From: Stramenopiles sp. TOSAG23-3
Lineage: Eukaryota; Sar
DNA: 13,710 bases
Reading direction: 5' to 3'
Assembly (NCBI GenBank): GCA_900128585.1
Contig: LT642613.1
Location: forward strand, 1 to 13,710
The translations under genes and the position numbers were made by a program. The notes beneath the pieces were generated by a model. The model was not told where the DNA came from. It saw nothing but the letters and a program-made list of their open reading frames with translations, and ran no database searches. Positions 1 through 8,994 of the stretch are shown piece after piece; within the stretch, counting starts at the first letter, position 1, and each line of letters starts with the position of its first letter.

Positions 1-252
1 TGGAAAAAATCGAGAAAATATACTTTTCCAGATGCATCAGTAGGGGGGTAGCAGGCAAATAATTTTCTTCGAAACAGCACAAGGGACGACCTACCTCGTA
101 ATACAAGAACTATAATTTAAATAATAGACGTACTACCACCAGCTGTACCCCTACCCAATAATTAATTAATACCAAAAAAAACTGATATAAAAAACCCTTG
201 TATTACATTTGTTGGTACCGGTCGGTAGTTAGTAGCTGGTTTTTGATTGAAG

Positions 253-253
253 T

Positions 254-293
<40 letters not shown>

Positions 294-294
294 T
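253..294. repeat. (TTTC)n microsatellite, about 10.5 units
   Basis: Ten C residues fall at exact four-base spacing from 255 to 291, each separated by TTT. The tract is perfect over 42 bases and is purely pyrimidine on the + strand. It lies in non-coding DNA and is likely to vary in length. Confidence 0.95.
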
Positions 295-481
295 ATTCTG
301 TATTATAATAATAAAATACGGGTACTGTATGTTTTTAGACGACTATTACAAAATAAATAAACTTCTTCTTCTTCTACTATTCTATCTGAACTCGCGTCGT
401 CCGTTATTCATTCGCACTCGCATATAGAGTTTAGTATATACACAGCATTAAGAATGTCTTTTGAAAAAACGAGTCTTCTTC

Positions 482-540
482 CGTCGTCGTCTTCTTTATT
501 ATTATTATTATTATTATTTATTTTCTTTTTTTTTTTTTTT
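482..540. repeat. Compound microsatellite: (CGT)n, (TTA)7, poly-T
   Basis: CGT units at 482-490 run into CTTCTT, then seven perfect TTA units at 496-516, then a T15 homopolymer at 526-540. The tract creates a spurious open frame rich in Tyr and Phe. The length of the homopolymer may be unreliable in the assembly. Confidence 0.9.
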
Positions 541-923
541 CCGTCTTTTTTTTGTGCTCTGTATTATGTCCTGTTGTTGTGGCGGTTATTATATTATTAT
601 TATTTTTTTTTATTATTTATTTATTTTTTTTAAAATTATCTTTTTGTTGTAAGAAAGAAATATTTTTAAAATGTACATATATCATAAAAATAATGCACTG
701 AACCAAATCAAAGAATGAATAGGCAGTGAATGTTTCGAATAGACCAATTTGGCAAGAGCAACTAAATATTTTTGTAAAGCAAAGCATTTCGCTTTTCAGT
801 TTTTTTTCTTAAAGTAGAAAACCTGCTCGCTGCGGAATAAGGGATTCGTGATACTAGGGCAGCCGTTTAGACTGGACGACTTATTGCTTTTAGCTTTCGA
901 ATTTGTACACTGATTGGTGTACT

Positions 924-947
924 AGTAGTAGTAGTAGTCCCAGTAGT
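924..947 (+). repeat. (AGT)n tract in the 5' leader of the C2/HEAT gene
   Basis: Five AGT units at 924-938 are followed by CCC and two more AGT units at 942-947. The tract ends nine bases before the ATG at 956, so it probably lies in the 5' UTR. The repeat register supplies stop codons (TAG/TAA), including the in-frame TAG at 950-952 that fixes the start of the gene. Confidence 0.8.
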
Positions 948-955
948 AATAGAAT

Positions 956-3900
956 ATGAGTGCGGCTCGAAATGAAGCAGTTCTAAACGACAGGTCAAAT
1001 TTTTCAAAAACGATAGATTTTGGAACCAGAATGATGCGTGCTCGAAAGAAGCTGATCAAGTCAACGCTTGCCAGAGCAGGCGGCGGTGCTGGGCACGACG
1101 GCCCTCCCCGGTTAGTTCTTGACCATTTAGAAGCACGAGACCTGATAGCTCGCGATATTAGAAAAGACAAGTCTGCAACCAGTGATCCCATTGCATTTTT
1201 ATTTTGTGGCTCTGAAGTGATAAAAACGGGTGTCCTTCTAAAAGTGGTGAACCCATTTTGGAAGCCCCCGTTCTTCAGAAAAGAAGGAGAAAATTGGGTG
1301 GAGTGTGACAAAATAATATTCGGGGTAAACGCGGACGTCTTGAAAGCGACGTCACTTCATATCCAAATAAAAGATGAAATAGATAATAGTGGGAAGATAA
1401 GCCCCAGCGATGACAATAATTTTGCAAACTTGGGCGGGATAACGTTTGATTTGAATGCAATGCGAGAAGAGAAATGCACACGCAAGAAACTGCAGTGGTA
1501 TGACCTGAATAGAATGTCAGGAATGCCGACAGTGAAAGGACAAGTTCGTTTTTCACTTCGGTACACTGGAAAATTAGAGGAAGAAAAGGCCAAAACGACC
1601 AGTGTCATTGCGAAGAAAAAGCATCTGGGCGCTTTGTTAAAGCCCAGAAAGAAGAAAACGGACGCGATGAACGAATTTCAAAGGCGGAGAATGGCAGATG
1701 CAGCGCTCCGAGAAGCCGCAGCGCTCAAGAAAGCGGAAGCGGAGCAGAAAAAATCACTGGAGGCACTTCAGGAAGCGATTGAAGAAAAGAAGCTGTTGGC
1801 GGACCAAATCGAAGCTATGAAAGAAGATCACTCGACGCAACTGTTGACAATGGCGATGAACCCGGAAGATTCGCTTGAGAATTTTTTTCCCGAAATGAAC
1901 AAACAGTCGAGCAACCTAAATTTAGAACGACAGCTTTCCCAGTCAATAGCGCGGTTGAAAGCTAGTCACACGCGTTCTACAGGCATGGCAGAATTACACG
2001 CCATAACCCAGGGCTTAACCCAAAATGATATTGGTGTGGTTCTTAGCTGCCTTCGGCGCGTGAAAGGTGACCCCGATGGGCCGTTTCAGCGTGCGTGCGT
2101 AAAATTTATCGGGGTAATGGCTTGCACCGCACCCTCTGCCATGGCACCGTTCTTGCAAGAGTTTGTCGAGGAGATTTGTGATAGAATTACAGTTGCCAAC
2201 AAAGTTGTTCATAGCACATGCATTGATTCATTTGGTTACTTGGCAAGAAACGTGTTGCCTCTGCTGAATCGGGGGAGAATCAAGCCGAGCTTCTCCCCAA
2301 TTATTGATCCACTAGGCACCATTATCAGCCAGCATGGTGGGAACACATTAAGCACGGTGGCTGCGCATTGCCTACGAGGAGCATTTAGCATTAAGATCCC
2401 TGCTCGGACGACTGTGCAATTTAAAATAACTGGCTTGAGCAAATCAGAGAGAGACCTCACTATTTGTAAGCGCATATTTCGAAACTCCGTCCCGAACCTA
2501 AAGTTGCCCCAGACGATGCAATTGGCGAACAACGGCTGCCTTATGCTGGAGGTGCCCATGGATGGGGCGGCGGCTTACTATAAGAAATTGCTGGATGCAT
2601 CTGTACGTTTCCCCCCCGGCTGGAGCCTCGTGGCTTCTCCAGATGCATTTGAGGCCAGTATTGCGGCAAAAACAGCAGTGTTAGCGTCTAAAGTTGGAAC
2701 CGGGGGTTCCGTTCCTGGCAAACCGGTCACTGATAACATTATGAAACACGATTCTTCGAAAGTTAGGGAGCACATCATTTTGCTTGGAGGAAGCGGAAAC
2801 CAAATTTTCAAAAAAGTTTTGTCGATTTTGCCAGCAACAATGGCCGAAACAAGGGCAGCCCTTCTAGATTCCCTTTCTGCCCTTGTCGATGCGGCAAGTT
2901 TTGGAGAAGCGAAGCGTCTAAGGCGGCTTTCCAATTCTATTTCAACCGTCAGTCCCACTATGCTCCAAGTGTGCATTGATACACTTTTGGAAAAGAATAA
3001 AACATGGAATTGGAAATCGCGGCGGTCTGCCCTGCTACTTCTCGGGAAGCTTGCCCGATTGCACGGATTGACAAATTCATCCGGACAGATTTTGAGAAAC
3101 CTTCAGATCGTTGATGATGAAGTTGATATTGTAATCATTCTGAAATGTGTCCGAGACTGTATGCAAGATAGAGTTAATGTCGTCAGAGAGTGTGCTGCAA
3201 ATGCTATGGATGAGTTCTCGGCTGCTGAATTAATTCCAGAAGGATTTCGTTCAAAATTTGCCCCGAAAAATGTTACCAAAAGGAATCAGCCAAAGAAAGT
3301 GCGTAGCCCCCGGATCCCAAAGTCACCTTTAGAAGATGTTGGAATCCTTGCCCCGGAAGAGCGCACGTATAACAAGTCGGCATTGCCACGGCCAGAAAAA
3401 CGCGAGTTTCCGACGAGATACAAATCTAGGGCCCCAAAATCATTTACCGGTCTTGACAAAGAAATGCCCCCCCTGGAGAAACCAATCCCGGCGCACGCCC
3501 TACGCTCGTCCTGTATAAGAAAGCTCGACCAGCAGCAACGGAACTACCTGTCGAGAGTAACGCTTGCTTGTGTAAAGAATCAGCATCTGTTCTTGCGAGA
3601 AATGAAACGGATTACTAAACGCGGCGTTTTTGCTTTAGTAGTGCCGCATCTGCTGCTCTCTGATGAATTGGAGGAGTTGGAGGAAAAGGCTATTGTTGAA
3701 TTAGTGCGCCATACAGACCACCAAGTGGCTGAGTCATTACTACATGTCGTTGGCCAAATGCTGACCGTGTGTGCGAACAGTGGGCACAACAAATCAAATG
3801 ACATGGCCGCGGAGCGACTTCTTTTGTGGACAATGATTTTGTTGAATACTTGCTTTTGGTCTGTTGATGAAATTGTCAATGGGGAGTCTCGCCTGTGGGT

Positions 3901-4045
3901 ATCCATTAAATCTTCCTTACGACTACTCTCAGGCGAAACTTCCAAATACGCCGCACGGGACAGTGCTGCAAAAGCTTTTGCTATTGTTACAAACGAAATG
4001 TTGCTATCTAGTCACATGTATATTTTTGGGGACGAAGATGACTAA
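956..4045 (+). CDS. C2-domain protein with TORTIFOLIA1/SPIRAL2-like HEAT (TOG) repeats
   Basis: This is a 1029-residue single-exon frame. The start is supported by an in-frame TAG at 950-952. Residues about 52-206 look like a C2 domain: the segment LVLDHLEARDLIARD is followed by an S76-D77-P78 motif, and a later Asp-rich loop has KDEID and SDD; C2 domains bind membranes, often with calcium held by such Asp residues. Residues about 225-296 are a charged, Ala/Glu/Lys-rich coiled coil. Residues about 322-480 are paired helices, with segments such as LERQLSQSIARL, AELHAITQGLT and FQRACVKFIGVMA. These closely resemble, from memory, the first HEAT/TOG block of plant TORTIFOLIA1/SPIRAL2, which binds microtubules. 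Further helices follow at 600-760, then a basic Pro/Lys-rich linker at about 768-850 and a helical C-terminus. My inference is a microtubule-associated protein linked to membrane or calcium. The C2 and TOG calls rest on pattern reading, so another armadillo-type scaffold remains possible. There is no signal peptide or membrane segment. Confidence 0.75.
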   Translation: MSAARNEAVLNDRSNFSKTIDFGTRMMRARKKLIKSTLARAGGGAGHDGPPRLVLDHLEARDLIARDIRKDKSATSDPIAFLFCGSEVIKTGVLLKVVNPFWKPPFFRKEGENWVECDKIIFGVNADVLKATSLHIQIKDEIDNSGKISPSDDNNFANLGGITFDLNAMREEKCTRKKLQWYDLNRMSGMPTVKGQVRFSLRYTGKLEEEKAKTTSVIAKKKHLGALLKPRKKKTDAMNEFQRRRMADAALREAAALKKAEAEQKKSLEALQEAIEEKKLLADQIEAMKEDHSTQLLTMAMNPEDSLENFFPEMNKQSSNLNLERQLSQSIARLKASHTRSTGMAELHAITQGLTQNDIGVVLSCLRRVKGDPDGPFQRACVKFIGVMACTAPSAMAPFLQEFVEEICDRITVANKVVHSTCIDSFGYLARNVLPLLNRGRIKPSFSPIIDPLGTIISQHGGNTLSTVAAHCLRGAFSIKIPARTTVQFKITGLSKSERDLTICKRIFRNSVPNLKLPQTMQLANNGCLMLEVPMDGAAAYYKKLLDASVRFPPGWSLVASPDAFEASIAAKTAVLASKVGTGGSVPGKPVTDNIMKHDSSKVREHIILLGGSGNQIFKKVLSILPATMAETRAALLDSLSALVDAASFGEAKRLRRLSNSISTVSPTMLQVCIDTLLEKNKTWNWKSRRSALLLLGKLARLHGLTNSSGQILRNLQIVDDEVDIVIILKCVRDCMQDRVNVVRECAANAMDEFSAAELIPEGFRSKFAPKNVTKRNQPKKVRSPRIPKSPLEDVGILAPEERTYNKSALPRPEKREFPTRYKSRAPKSFTGLDKEMPPLEKPIPAHALRSSCIRKLDQQQRNYLSRVTLACVKNQHLFLREMKRITKRGVFALVVPHLLLSDELEELEEKAIVELVRHTDHQVAESLLHVVGQMLTVCANSGHNKSNDMAAERLLLWTMILLNTCFWSVDEIVNGESRLWVSIKSSLRLLSGETSKYAARDSAAKAFAIVTNEMLLSSHMYIFGDEDD

Positions 4046-4072
4046 AATAATTTCAAATTGAACTTTGTCAAA

Positions 4073-4078
4073 AATAAA
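4073..4078 (+). terminator. Possible poly(A) signal of the C2/HEAT gene
   Basis: AATAAA lies 28 bases after the TAA stop, at a plausible distance. In AT-rich DNA this hexamer is common by chance, and many protists do not depend on it, so the call is weak. Confidence 0.3.
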
Positions 4079-4390
4079 TTAAGTGCGTCGTCGTGATTGT
4101 ATTCTAATTACCTATCCGATTTATAGACGACTACTATGTATAATATATTTTTTCGTTTTTTCTTCTAGATAGAGGACTTGCTGCTTTTTCTTCAGTTGTG
4201 ATGGTGGTTACATTAAAAAAAAAAGACACTAAAAAAGTAACGTCAAAAAAACAAAAACAAATTCACTGGTCGCTATAGCACTGTAATAAGATGGGGGGGG
4301 GTGGTCGATGTCATGAGATCATGATGATGATACTACTATGTACTATAAGAGGTATAATTATAAATTATTGAAGAAGCAACTGGTAGTATG

Positions 4391-4402
4391 AATACCGGTA
4401 TT
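4391..4402. repeat. Perfect 12-base palindrome AATACCGGTATT
   Basis: The two halves are exact reverse complements with no spacer. A related TACCGG core occurs at 214-219. Such a dyad could bind a dimeric regulator, but nothing else supports that and it may be chance. Confidence 0.4.
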
Positions 4403-4608
4403 ATTATAAGTAGTTGTGTTGACGGTACGGTACCTGTACGGTAGTCTGGATAGTAGCACTACTACTACTCGTAAAAAAATTAACCAACAACATACCGTAT
4501 AAAGAAGAAGAGAAAATAATACGAATATTTTTTAATTCAATTCTTCTTTCCGAATGAATATCACCGAAACAAGACAAACAGATATTTTGAAGAAGCGTTG
4601 CTACAAAA

Positions 4609-7600
4609 ATGATTCCCAAACACTTTACATGCCGAGGTTTAACCCGTCGACAGAAAAGTTTGTATCGACAGGGAAAGCGGAAACGGTTTGTCCAATTTTT
4701 AGTAGCGATGGAAGACTGTAGCATACCCCACGCGATAGTCAAAGAAATGTCTTTCTATCGCCAGCAACAAGGAAAGTTGAAAACCAAACCGACGCGGCCT
4801 TTTGGAAAAAAGACGTCCCGTGTGCGTTCCGCATCGAGGAGTACAAGTCGTACATCCAAAGGCAGGGGGCCTTCCATAATTGCAATATCTAATGGGGGAA
4901 CCCATGTTCCCCAGAACGCTATCGGTACCAATTCTTCGAACCCACGGAAAGTAGAGTCAACAGAAAAGCGTGCGAAAAGCGTTGTCGGAGGGGCATTTTT
5001 GAACTCAAAGGAAGTAGTTATGCTAGAGGATAAGATCGAACGAATGCTTCTGCAGCTAGATAGTAAAATGGCGATCAAGAACAAGGAAGACACCCCAGAA
5101 ATTGACGGGGCGGAAGAAACCCTGACAGATGGCCCTGGTCAGAAGACTCAAGGACAAGAAACAAATAATGAAAATAGAAGTCCAGGGTATATTGTGGTGG
5201 ATGCGGGCATAGAAATTGCCATGTCTGGGTCAACCCTTAGCAACAGGTTGATTGCTCAACAACTGCCGCTGCTAAAGTTCGAGCAAAATATTTACTCCAC
5301 GTGCGTTTCTGAAATTGTTCAACACGTAAAATTGTACAGCAACGATATTGGCAGACTTCTGGAAAAAGTTAGATTGAAACAAGATGCACTAGTTCAAAAA
5401 ACTGGAGATATGATTTCTTCTTGTTTAGAAAGCTGTAAGTCATTCGAGTCAAACATAAATAGGAAAAAGGATCAAATATATGACATTCAGCGTGAGGCAG
5501 CCCGAATGGAGTCCAACAACCGAGCCATTTATGAGGAAATGGGAACTAAAATCGACGAAGCCGTCAAAGACCGACAATTTTTCAACGATCAGACGGCAGA
5601 AAAACTTGCAAAGGAAACTAAAAAACAGATGGATAAGTTAACAGCTGAATTGAAGAAATGGAAATCTTCCTATAAGAGAACAAAAAAAGAACTCGCCGAT
5701 TTAAAAGCACTGGACCCAGACCAATTAGAAAATGAAAAGATGAACCAAGCCCTTCAAGCGCACATGACTCAATTGGAAATGATGATGAAAAATAGAGGGA
5801 ATGCCAAAAGTATATCCGCGGCAGACCGAGTGTCCCTCGAGAAAAAGCGATCGCTTGAACTACAAAAGAAGTTGGCGGAGAGCGAGCAGATGCAGAGTGA
5901 GCTAAAGAAAGAGTTGGATACTGCCAGAATAGTGGCCTCGCAGAAGGCATCTGATTTTTCAGAGAAAACGGCAGAAAAGGAGAAAACGTTGAAGTTGCAA
6001 TTGAGCGAAGCACGTGAAAAAATATCACAGCTAGAAATTCATTTGAAGTCTGTCGAGATATCAAGAAATAGGCTTGAACAAAAGTCTAAGAAAAAAATAA
6101 AGATGGAGGAAGCGCGGTGGGAAGTGTTGCAGTCAAAAATTCAGGACCAGACCATCGATGTTGAAATGAAAATTAATCGGGCCACAGAATTGTCAAATGC
6201 TGCTAGGGCAGAGGCAGCAGCATCCGGAAATGGGGTAATCGAGGGGCTTGAACTCGAATTGTCGGAATTAGACCAGGAACTTCGTGACTTCAAGGAGGAG
6301 CTTTACGTATCATTGGATATTGATAGTTTAAAGTACAGTGTTGACGACCACAGCAACCTAGGTCCGGAAGAGCAGGAACTGCTGTCTGTAATTGAGACGC
6401 ATAACCTGTCCATAGAATCGTTATCAAGAGATTTTGAAAAAGCGCGCGACGAGACTGCAAATAGCGTGGGAATCCAGAGATCGCGCTGCATTTCGAAAGC
6501 GAACGCCTTAGAGGGTTTACTGCAACAAGAGCAGGCCAAAGTGGACTCGTTGGAGGAAGATTTAGATCGTTTGAAGAGGAAACGGGAAGATCTGTTACGA
6601 ATTGCAAAGTTAAAGTTAGAAGCTGTCCTGAAAGAAGAAAGTTTTGAAATTAAATCCATGCAGAATTCACAACTAGAACGACGAACAGAACTTACGGACG
6701 AAATTGCTGCTGTCAAATTCCAAACTGAACTGAAGGCCGATCAAGCGGTGGAGGAATCGAACCGCATACTTTTGGGCCTAAAGGCAGAATTGGAGCGATT
6801 AACGTCGGAGGAGCGCGCCGTTCGAGTCAACATCGAGCATGCCAAAAAGGCTTTAGAGACCGCACTCAAACGGGCAGACGAAGAGATAGAGGAGTACTAT
6901 GCTGTATTGACTGAAACGAAAGAACGAAAAGAAGCACTTACCAAGGATATCAAAGAGGAGCGCGAACGGGTGGAAGCAATTGCCAACAAAGAAGAAAATG
7001 ATCTTCTTAAAAAGGAATTGGAACTCATTACAATAGAGCAAAACAATGCCGAAACTACAGAAATTTTGCGAGAGGAAATAAAGATGCAACAAAACGTATT
7101 GGAAAAGGTGAAAGAGGTCAAACAAACAGAAGACAGCCATACGGAAACCGTGGAGGCCCAACTAGACGTATTTCGAGACAGTGCTGCAATGCTAGCGAAG
7201 CGGTTAAAGGATCGCATGGTGGACCAAGGTCAAGTGGAGTTTGCAACTTCCAGTTTCCAAACAGACGTCTCCATTTCCCCCACAGAAGTGATGTACAAGA
7301 GACCCGTCATGAAAAATAAAATCTCGCAGACGAAAGAAAAACCCGTTCAACGCAGGAAAACTCAAACCCCAAAAGAATGGGCTGTTGCCCCACCACCCTC
7401 GGCACCGAAAGTTGGGCAAAAGAAAATAGCGATAAAAGAGGTTGTAGATGAAGAGCCGGTCAAGGAAACCCCAAAGCCATCGCCTGTGAAAGAGGAAGAG
7501 TCACTGGAGTTTCGAGATTTGCTGAAGGTCATGCGCCGAGCGGATATTAACCCGCTGCTTGAGCTAATTAGCTTGGACTCAAAAATAAAAGTTCACACAG

Positions 7601-8994
7601 AGCCAAAAGCAGTCCATTGGCTGGTGCGTTTTATTAGGGAGTGCTACAACAGCGCGCAAATTTTACTGCAAAGTCAAGAGGAACTGAACAAGACGGAAAC
7701 ATTTTTCGTTTCTCGTTATGTCCACGGTCTTTTGGTTCAACAGTATGGCGTGAAACGTATCGTAGACCAAAAACTGTGGGAATTGGCAGCTACAGTTCGA
7801 ACATTTAGATCTTCAAACGAGGAAGTAAAGCAATTCTCTGAGTTTATATGCGGGAAAAGGAGCAGCGAAGAGTTCTGGTTCATGATACAGTGTCGTGGTT
7901 TGGTTGGGCGGCTGACAGAGGGCAACCTCTACCCCCAAAACACAAACGTTTGCATACCACAATTTGTGGACGCCTCCCGTGCACTCGCTTCTCTCGACTC
8001 CATACTTTCATCTCTTCCGCAAACGGAAGCGCTGATCGAGCAGACGGGATTAGAGAAAAACATGCTGCGCATGCACATATCGGTACTATGCAGCAGAGGA
8101 AAGGGGGCAACGAAGAGTGGCCCCGGGTCAACAGGTGTTATTAGCTTGGTGGCCTTGTTGAATTTACTTTCCTTCGCTATTAGGCAGCACGAATCTAGAA
8201 AGCACATTGTCATGTGGGCGGAGGCTGCATTTTCCCTGGTTGATGACAACAGCGACGGTTTTATAACGTATGAACAGTTCGTTTCGGTTTTGTGTCACGT
8301 GAGTCCACCGCCGAAGGGCCGTGAATTACGAAAACTGTTCCAGAGAGGGACCCATGCCTCCATTCAAATGATAGTGGCAACGTTCAAGAAGATAGCTTTG
8401 TCAATTCTGTGCCCAGCAATGCCTGGACAAATAATTGGGAGCATTATTCGATCGGTGCCTTCTATTGAAGAGCTTGGGAAATCGTTAAAGAACAATCGCG
8501 TCAAATCACTGTCGAAGGGTACGGATTCCGCCGGGACTATTTTACAAATTGTGGCAAGTCGCTGGATAAACGTTGTAGCAACCGTCAACAATTACATATC
8601 GTTGCTCTTGTACAGCGACCACGAAGCTGACATTGAAGCAGCAAATGCAATTAATGAGCACCGTTTGGCGTTAGAAAATGCGCTGGTAGGGAACAATGCT
8701 CCTGAAAAAGAGAACGCTATCGAACACCACTACTCGCGCGCGGTTGAATCGATTTATTGCTACCGAAAAATTCTTTTGTCCATCGAGGAGCACCAAATAA
8801 ACGCCCAGAGACAAAATTTGGTCTTTCCGTCGCCTCAGTCGATCACCGATGATCTAGGTTCACTTGAGACATCTATTTTAAATCGCTGGAAAAGTAGTTA
8901 CAACCCCCCGACCAACAAACAACTCAGCACGCACACAAAGTCAGTCTTGCGAAACACACAATTGGCTAAGTACACAGCAGGTGCTATTTATTAA
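4609..8994 (+). CDS. Large coiled-coil protein with C-terminal helical domain and an EF-hand-like loop (probable cytoskeletal/flagellar protein)
   Basis: This is a 1461-residue single-exon frame. An in-frame TGA at 4588-4590 supports the ATG, which has A-rich context (ACAAAAATG). Residues 1-120 are strongly basic, with Arg/Lys/Ser-rich stretches that suit binding to tubulin or another acidic polymer. Residues about 225-870 are almost continuous heptad-rich coiled coil (Glu, Lys, Leu, Gln), predicting a long rod. A Pro/Lys linker spans about 895-965. Residues about 967-1180 form a compact helical domain with a VHWLVRFI helix and an FVSRYVHGLLVQQYGV segment. From memory, this resembles modules found beside coiled coils and EF-hands in flagellate protist proteins. 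One EF-hand-like loop lies at D1212-D-N-S-D-G-F-I-T-Y-E-Q1223: ligand positions 1, 3 and 5 are Asp, Asn and Asp, but position 12 is Gln rather than Glu, so calcium binding may be weak. A centrosome, basal-body or flagellar role is inference. I cannot name an orthologue. Confidence 0.75.
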   Translation: MIPKHFTCRGLTRRQKSLYRQGKRKRFVQFLVAMEDCSIPHAIVKEMSFYRQQQGKLKTKPTRPFGKKTSRVRSASRSTSRTSKGRGPSIIAISNGGTHVPQNAIGTNSSNPRKVESTEKRAKSVVGGAFLNSKEVVMLEDKIERMLLQLDSKMAIKNKEDTPEIDGAEETLTDGPGQKTQGQETNNENRSPGYIVVDAGIEIAMSGSTLSNRLIAQQLPLLKFEQNIYSTCVSEIVQHVKLYSNDIGRLLEKVRLKQDALVQKTGDMISSCLESCKSFESNINRKKDQIYDIQREAARMESNNRAIYEEMGTKIDEAVKDRQFFNDQTAEKLAKETKKQMDKLTAELKKWKSSYKRTKKELADLKALDPDQLENEKMNQALQAHMTQLEMMMKNRGNAKSISAADRVSLEKKRSLELQKKLAESEQMQSELKKELDTARIVASQKASDFSEKTAEKEKTLKLQLSEAREKISQLEIHLKSVEISRNRLEQKSKKKIKMEEARWEVLQSKIQDQTIDVEMKINRATELSNAARAEAAASGNGVIEGLELELSELDQELRDFKEELYVSLDIDSLKYSVDDHSNLGPEEQELLSVIETHNLSIESLSRDFEKARDETANSVGIQRSRCISKANALEGLLQQEQAKVDSLEEDLDRLKRKREDLLRIAKLKLEAVLKEESFEIKSMQNSQLERRTELTDEIAAVKFQTELKADQAVEESNRILLGLKAELERLTSEERAVRVNIEHAKKALETALKRADEEIEEYYAVLTETKERKEALTKDIKEERERVEAIANKEENDLLKKELELITIEQNNAETTEILREEIKMQQNVLEKVKEVKQTEDSHTETVEAQLDVFRDSAAMLAKRLKDRMVDQGQVEFATSSFQTDVSISPTEVMYKRPVMKNKISQTKEKPVQRRKTQTPKEWAVAPPPSAPKVGQKKIAIKEVVDEEPVKETPKPSPVKEEESLEFRDLLKVMRRADINPLLELISLDSKIKVHTEPKAVHWLVRFIRECYNSAQILLQSQEELNKTETFFVSRYVHGLLVQQYGVKRIVDQKLWELAATVRTFRSSNEEVKQFSEFICGKRSSEEFWFMIQCRGLVGRLTEGNLYPQNTNVCIPQFVDASRALASLDSILSSLPQTEALIEQTGLEKNMLRMHISVLCSRGKGATKSGPGSTGVISLVALLNLLSFAIRQHESRKHIVMWAEAAFSLVDDNSDGFITYEQFVSVLCHVSPPPKGRELRKLFQRGTHASIQMIVATFKKIALSILCPAMPGQIIGSIIRSVPSIEELGKSLKNNRVKSLSKGTDSAGTILQIVASRWINVVATVNNYISLLLYSDHEADIEAANAINEHRLALENALVGNNAPEKENAIEHHYSRAVESIYCYRKILLSIEEHQINAQRQNLVFPSPQSITDDLGSLETSILNRWKSSYNPPTNKQLSTHTKSVLRNTQLAKYTAGAIY

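Larger units (their letters stand above)
1..955. other. AT-rich intergenic region with several microsatellites
   Basis: No convincing gene is present. The region holds a (TTTC)n tract at 253-294, a CTT tract at 362-374, (CGT)n followed by (TTA)7 at 482-516, a T15 run at 526-540, more T/A-rich low complexity to about 650, and an (AGT)n tract at 924-947 just before the next gene. One copy of the word TAGACGACTA lies at 336-345. The stretch from about 660 to 920 is less repetitive and probably contains the promoter and 5' UTR of the gene at 956, but I see no clear TATA box or other core element. The only long open frame, at 461-652, is a translation of microsatellite DNA. Confidence 0.7.
4046..4608. 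other. Intergenic spacer with repeats and palindromes
   Basis: The 5' part should be the 3' UTR of the upstream gene. It holds an AATAAA at 4073-4078 and a TAGACGACTA word at 4124-4133. The middle holds A-rich runs (4215-4260), a G9 homopolymer at 4293-4301 and GAT/ACT triplet repeats (4318-4340, 4456-4470). A perfect 12-base palindrome, AATACCGGTATT, lies at 4391-4402, and a cluster of three ACGGTA units lies at 4422-4443. The 3' end is the leader of the next gene. I see no gene and no RNA gene here. Confidence 0.7.

Noticed and set aside
253-650. Possible transposon or CRISPR-like repeats
   Set aside because: The repeats are simple microsatellites of two to four bases. No spacer structure, terminal inverted repeats or transposase frame is present.
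461-652. 63-codon open frame rich in Tyr, Phe and Leu
   Set aside because: It is a translation of TTA, CGT and T-run microsatellites, with no protein-like composition and no context of a gene.
922-1311. 129-codon minus-strand open frame overlapping the start of the C2/HEAT gene
   Set aside because: It is antisense to a well-supported gene, and its Tyr-rich C-terminus comes from translating the (AGT)n repeat.
3864-4061. 65-codon + strand frame overlapping the end of the C2/HEAT gene
   Set aside because: It is a frame-shifted shadow of a well-supported coding region with no start or composition evidence of its own.
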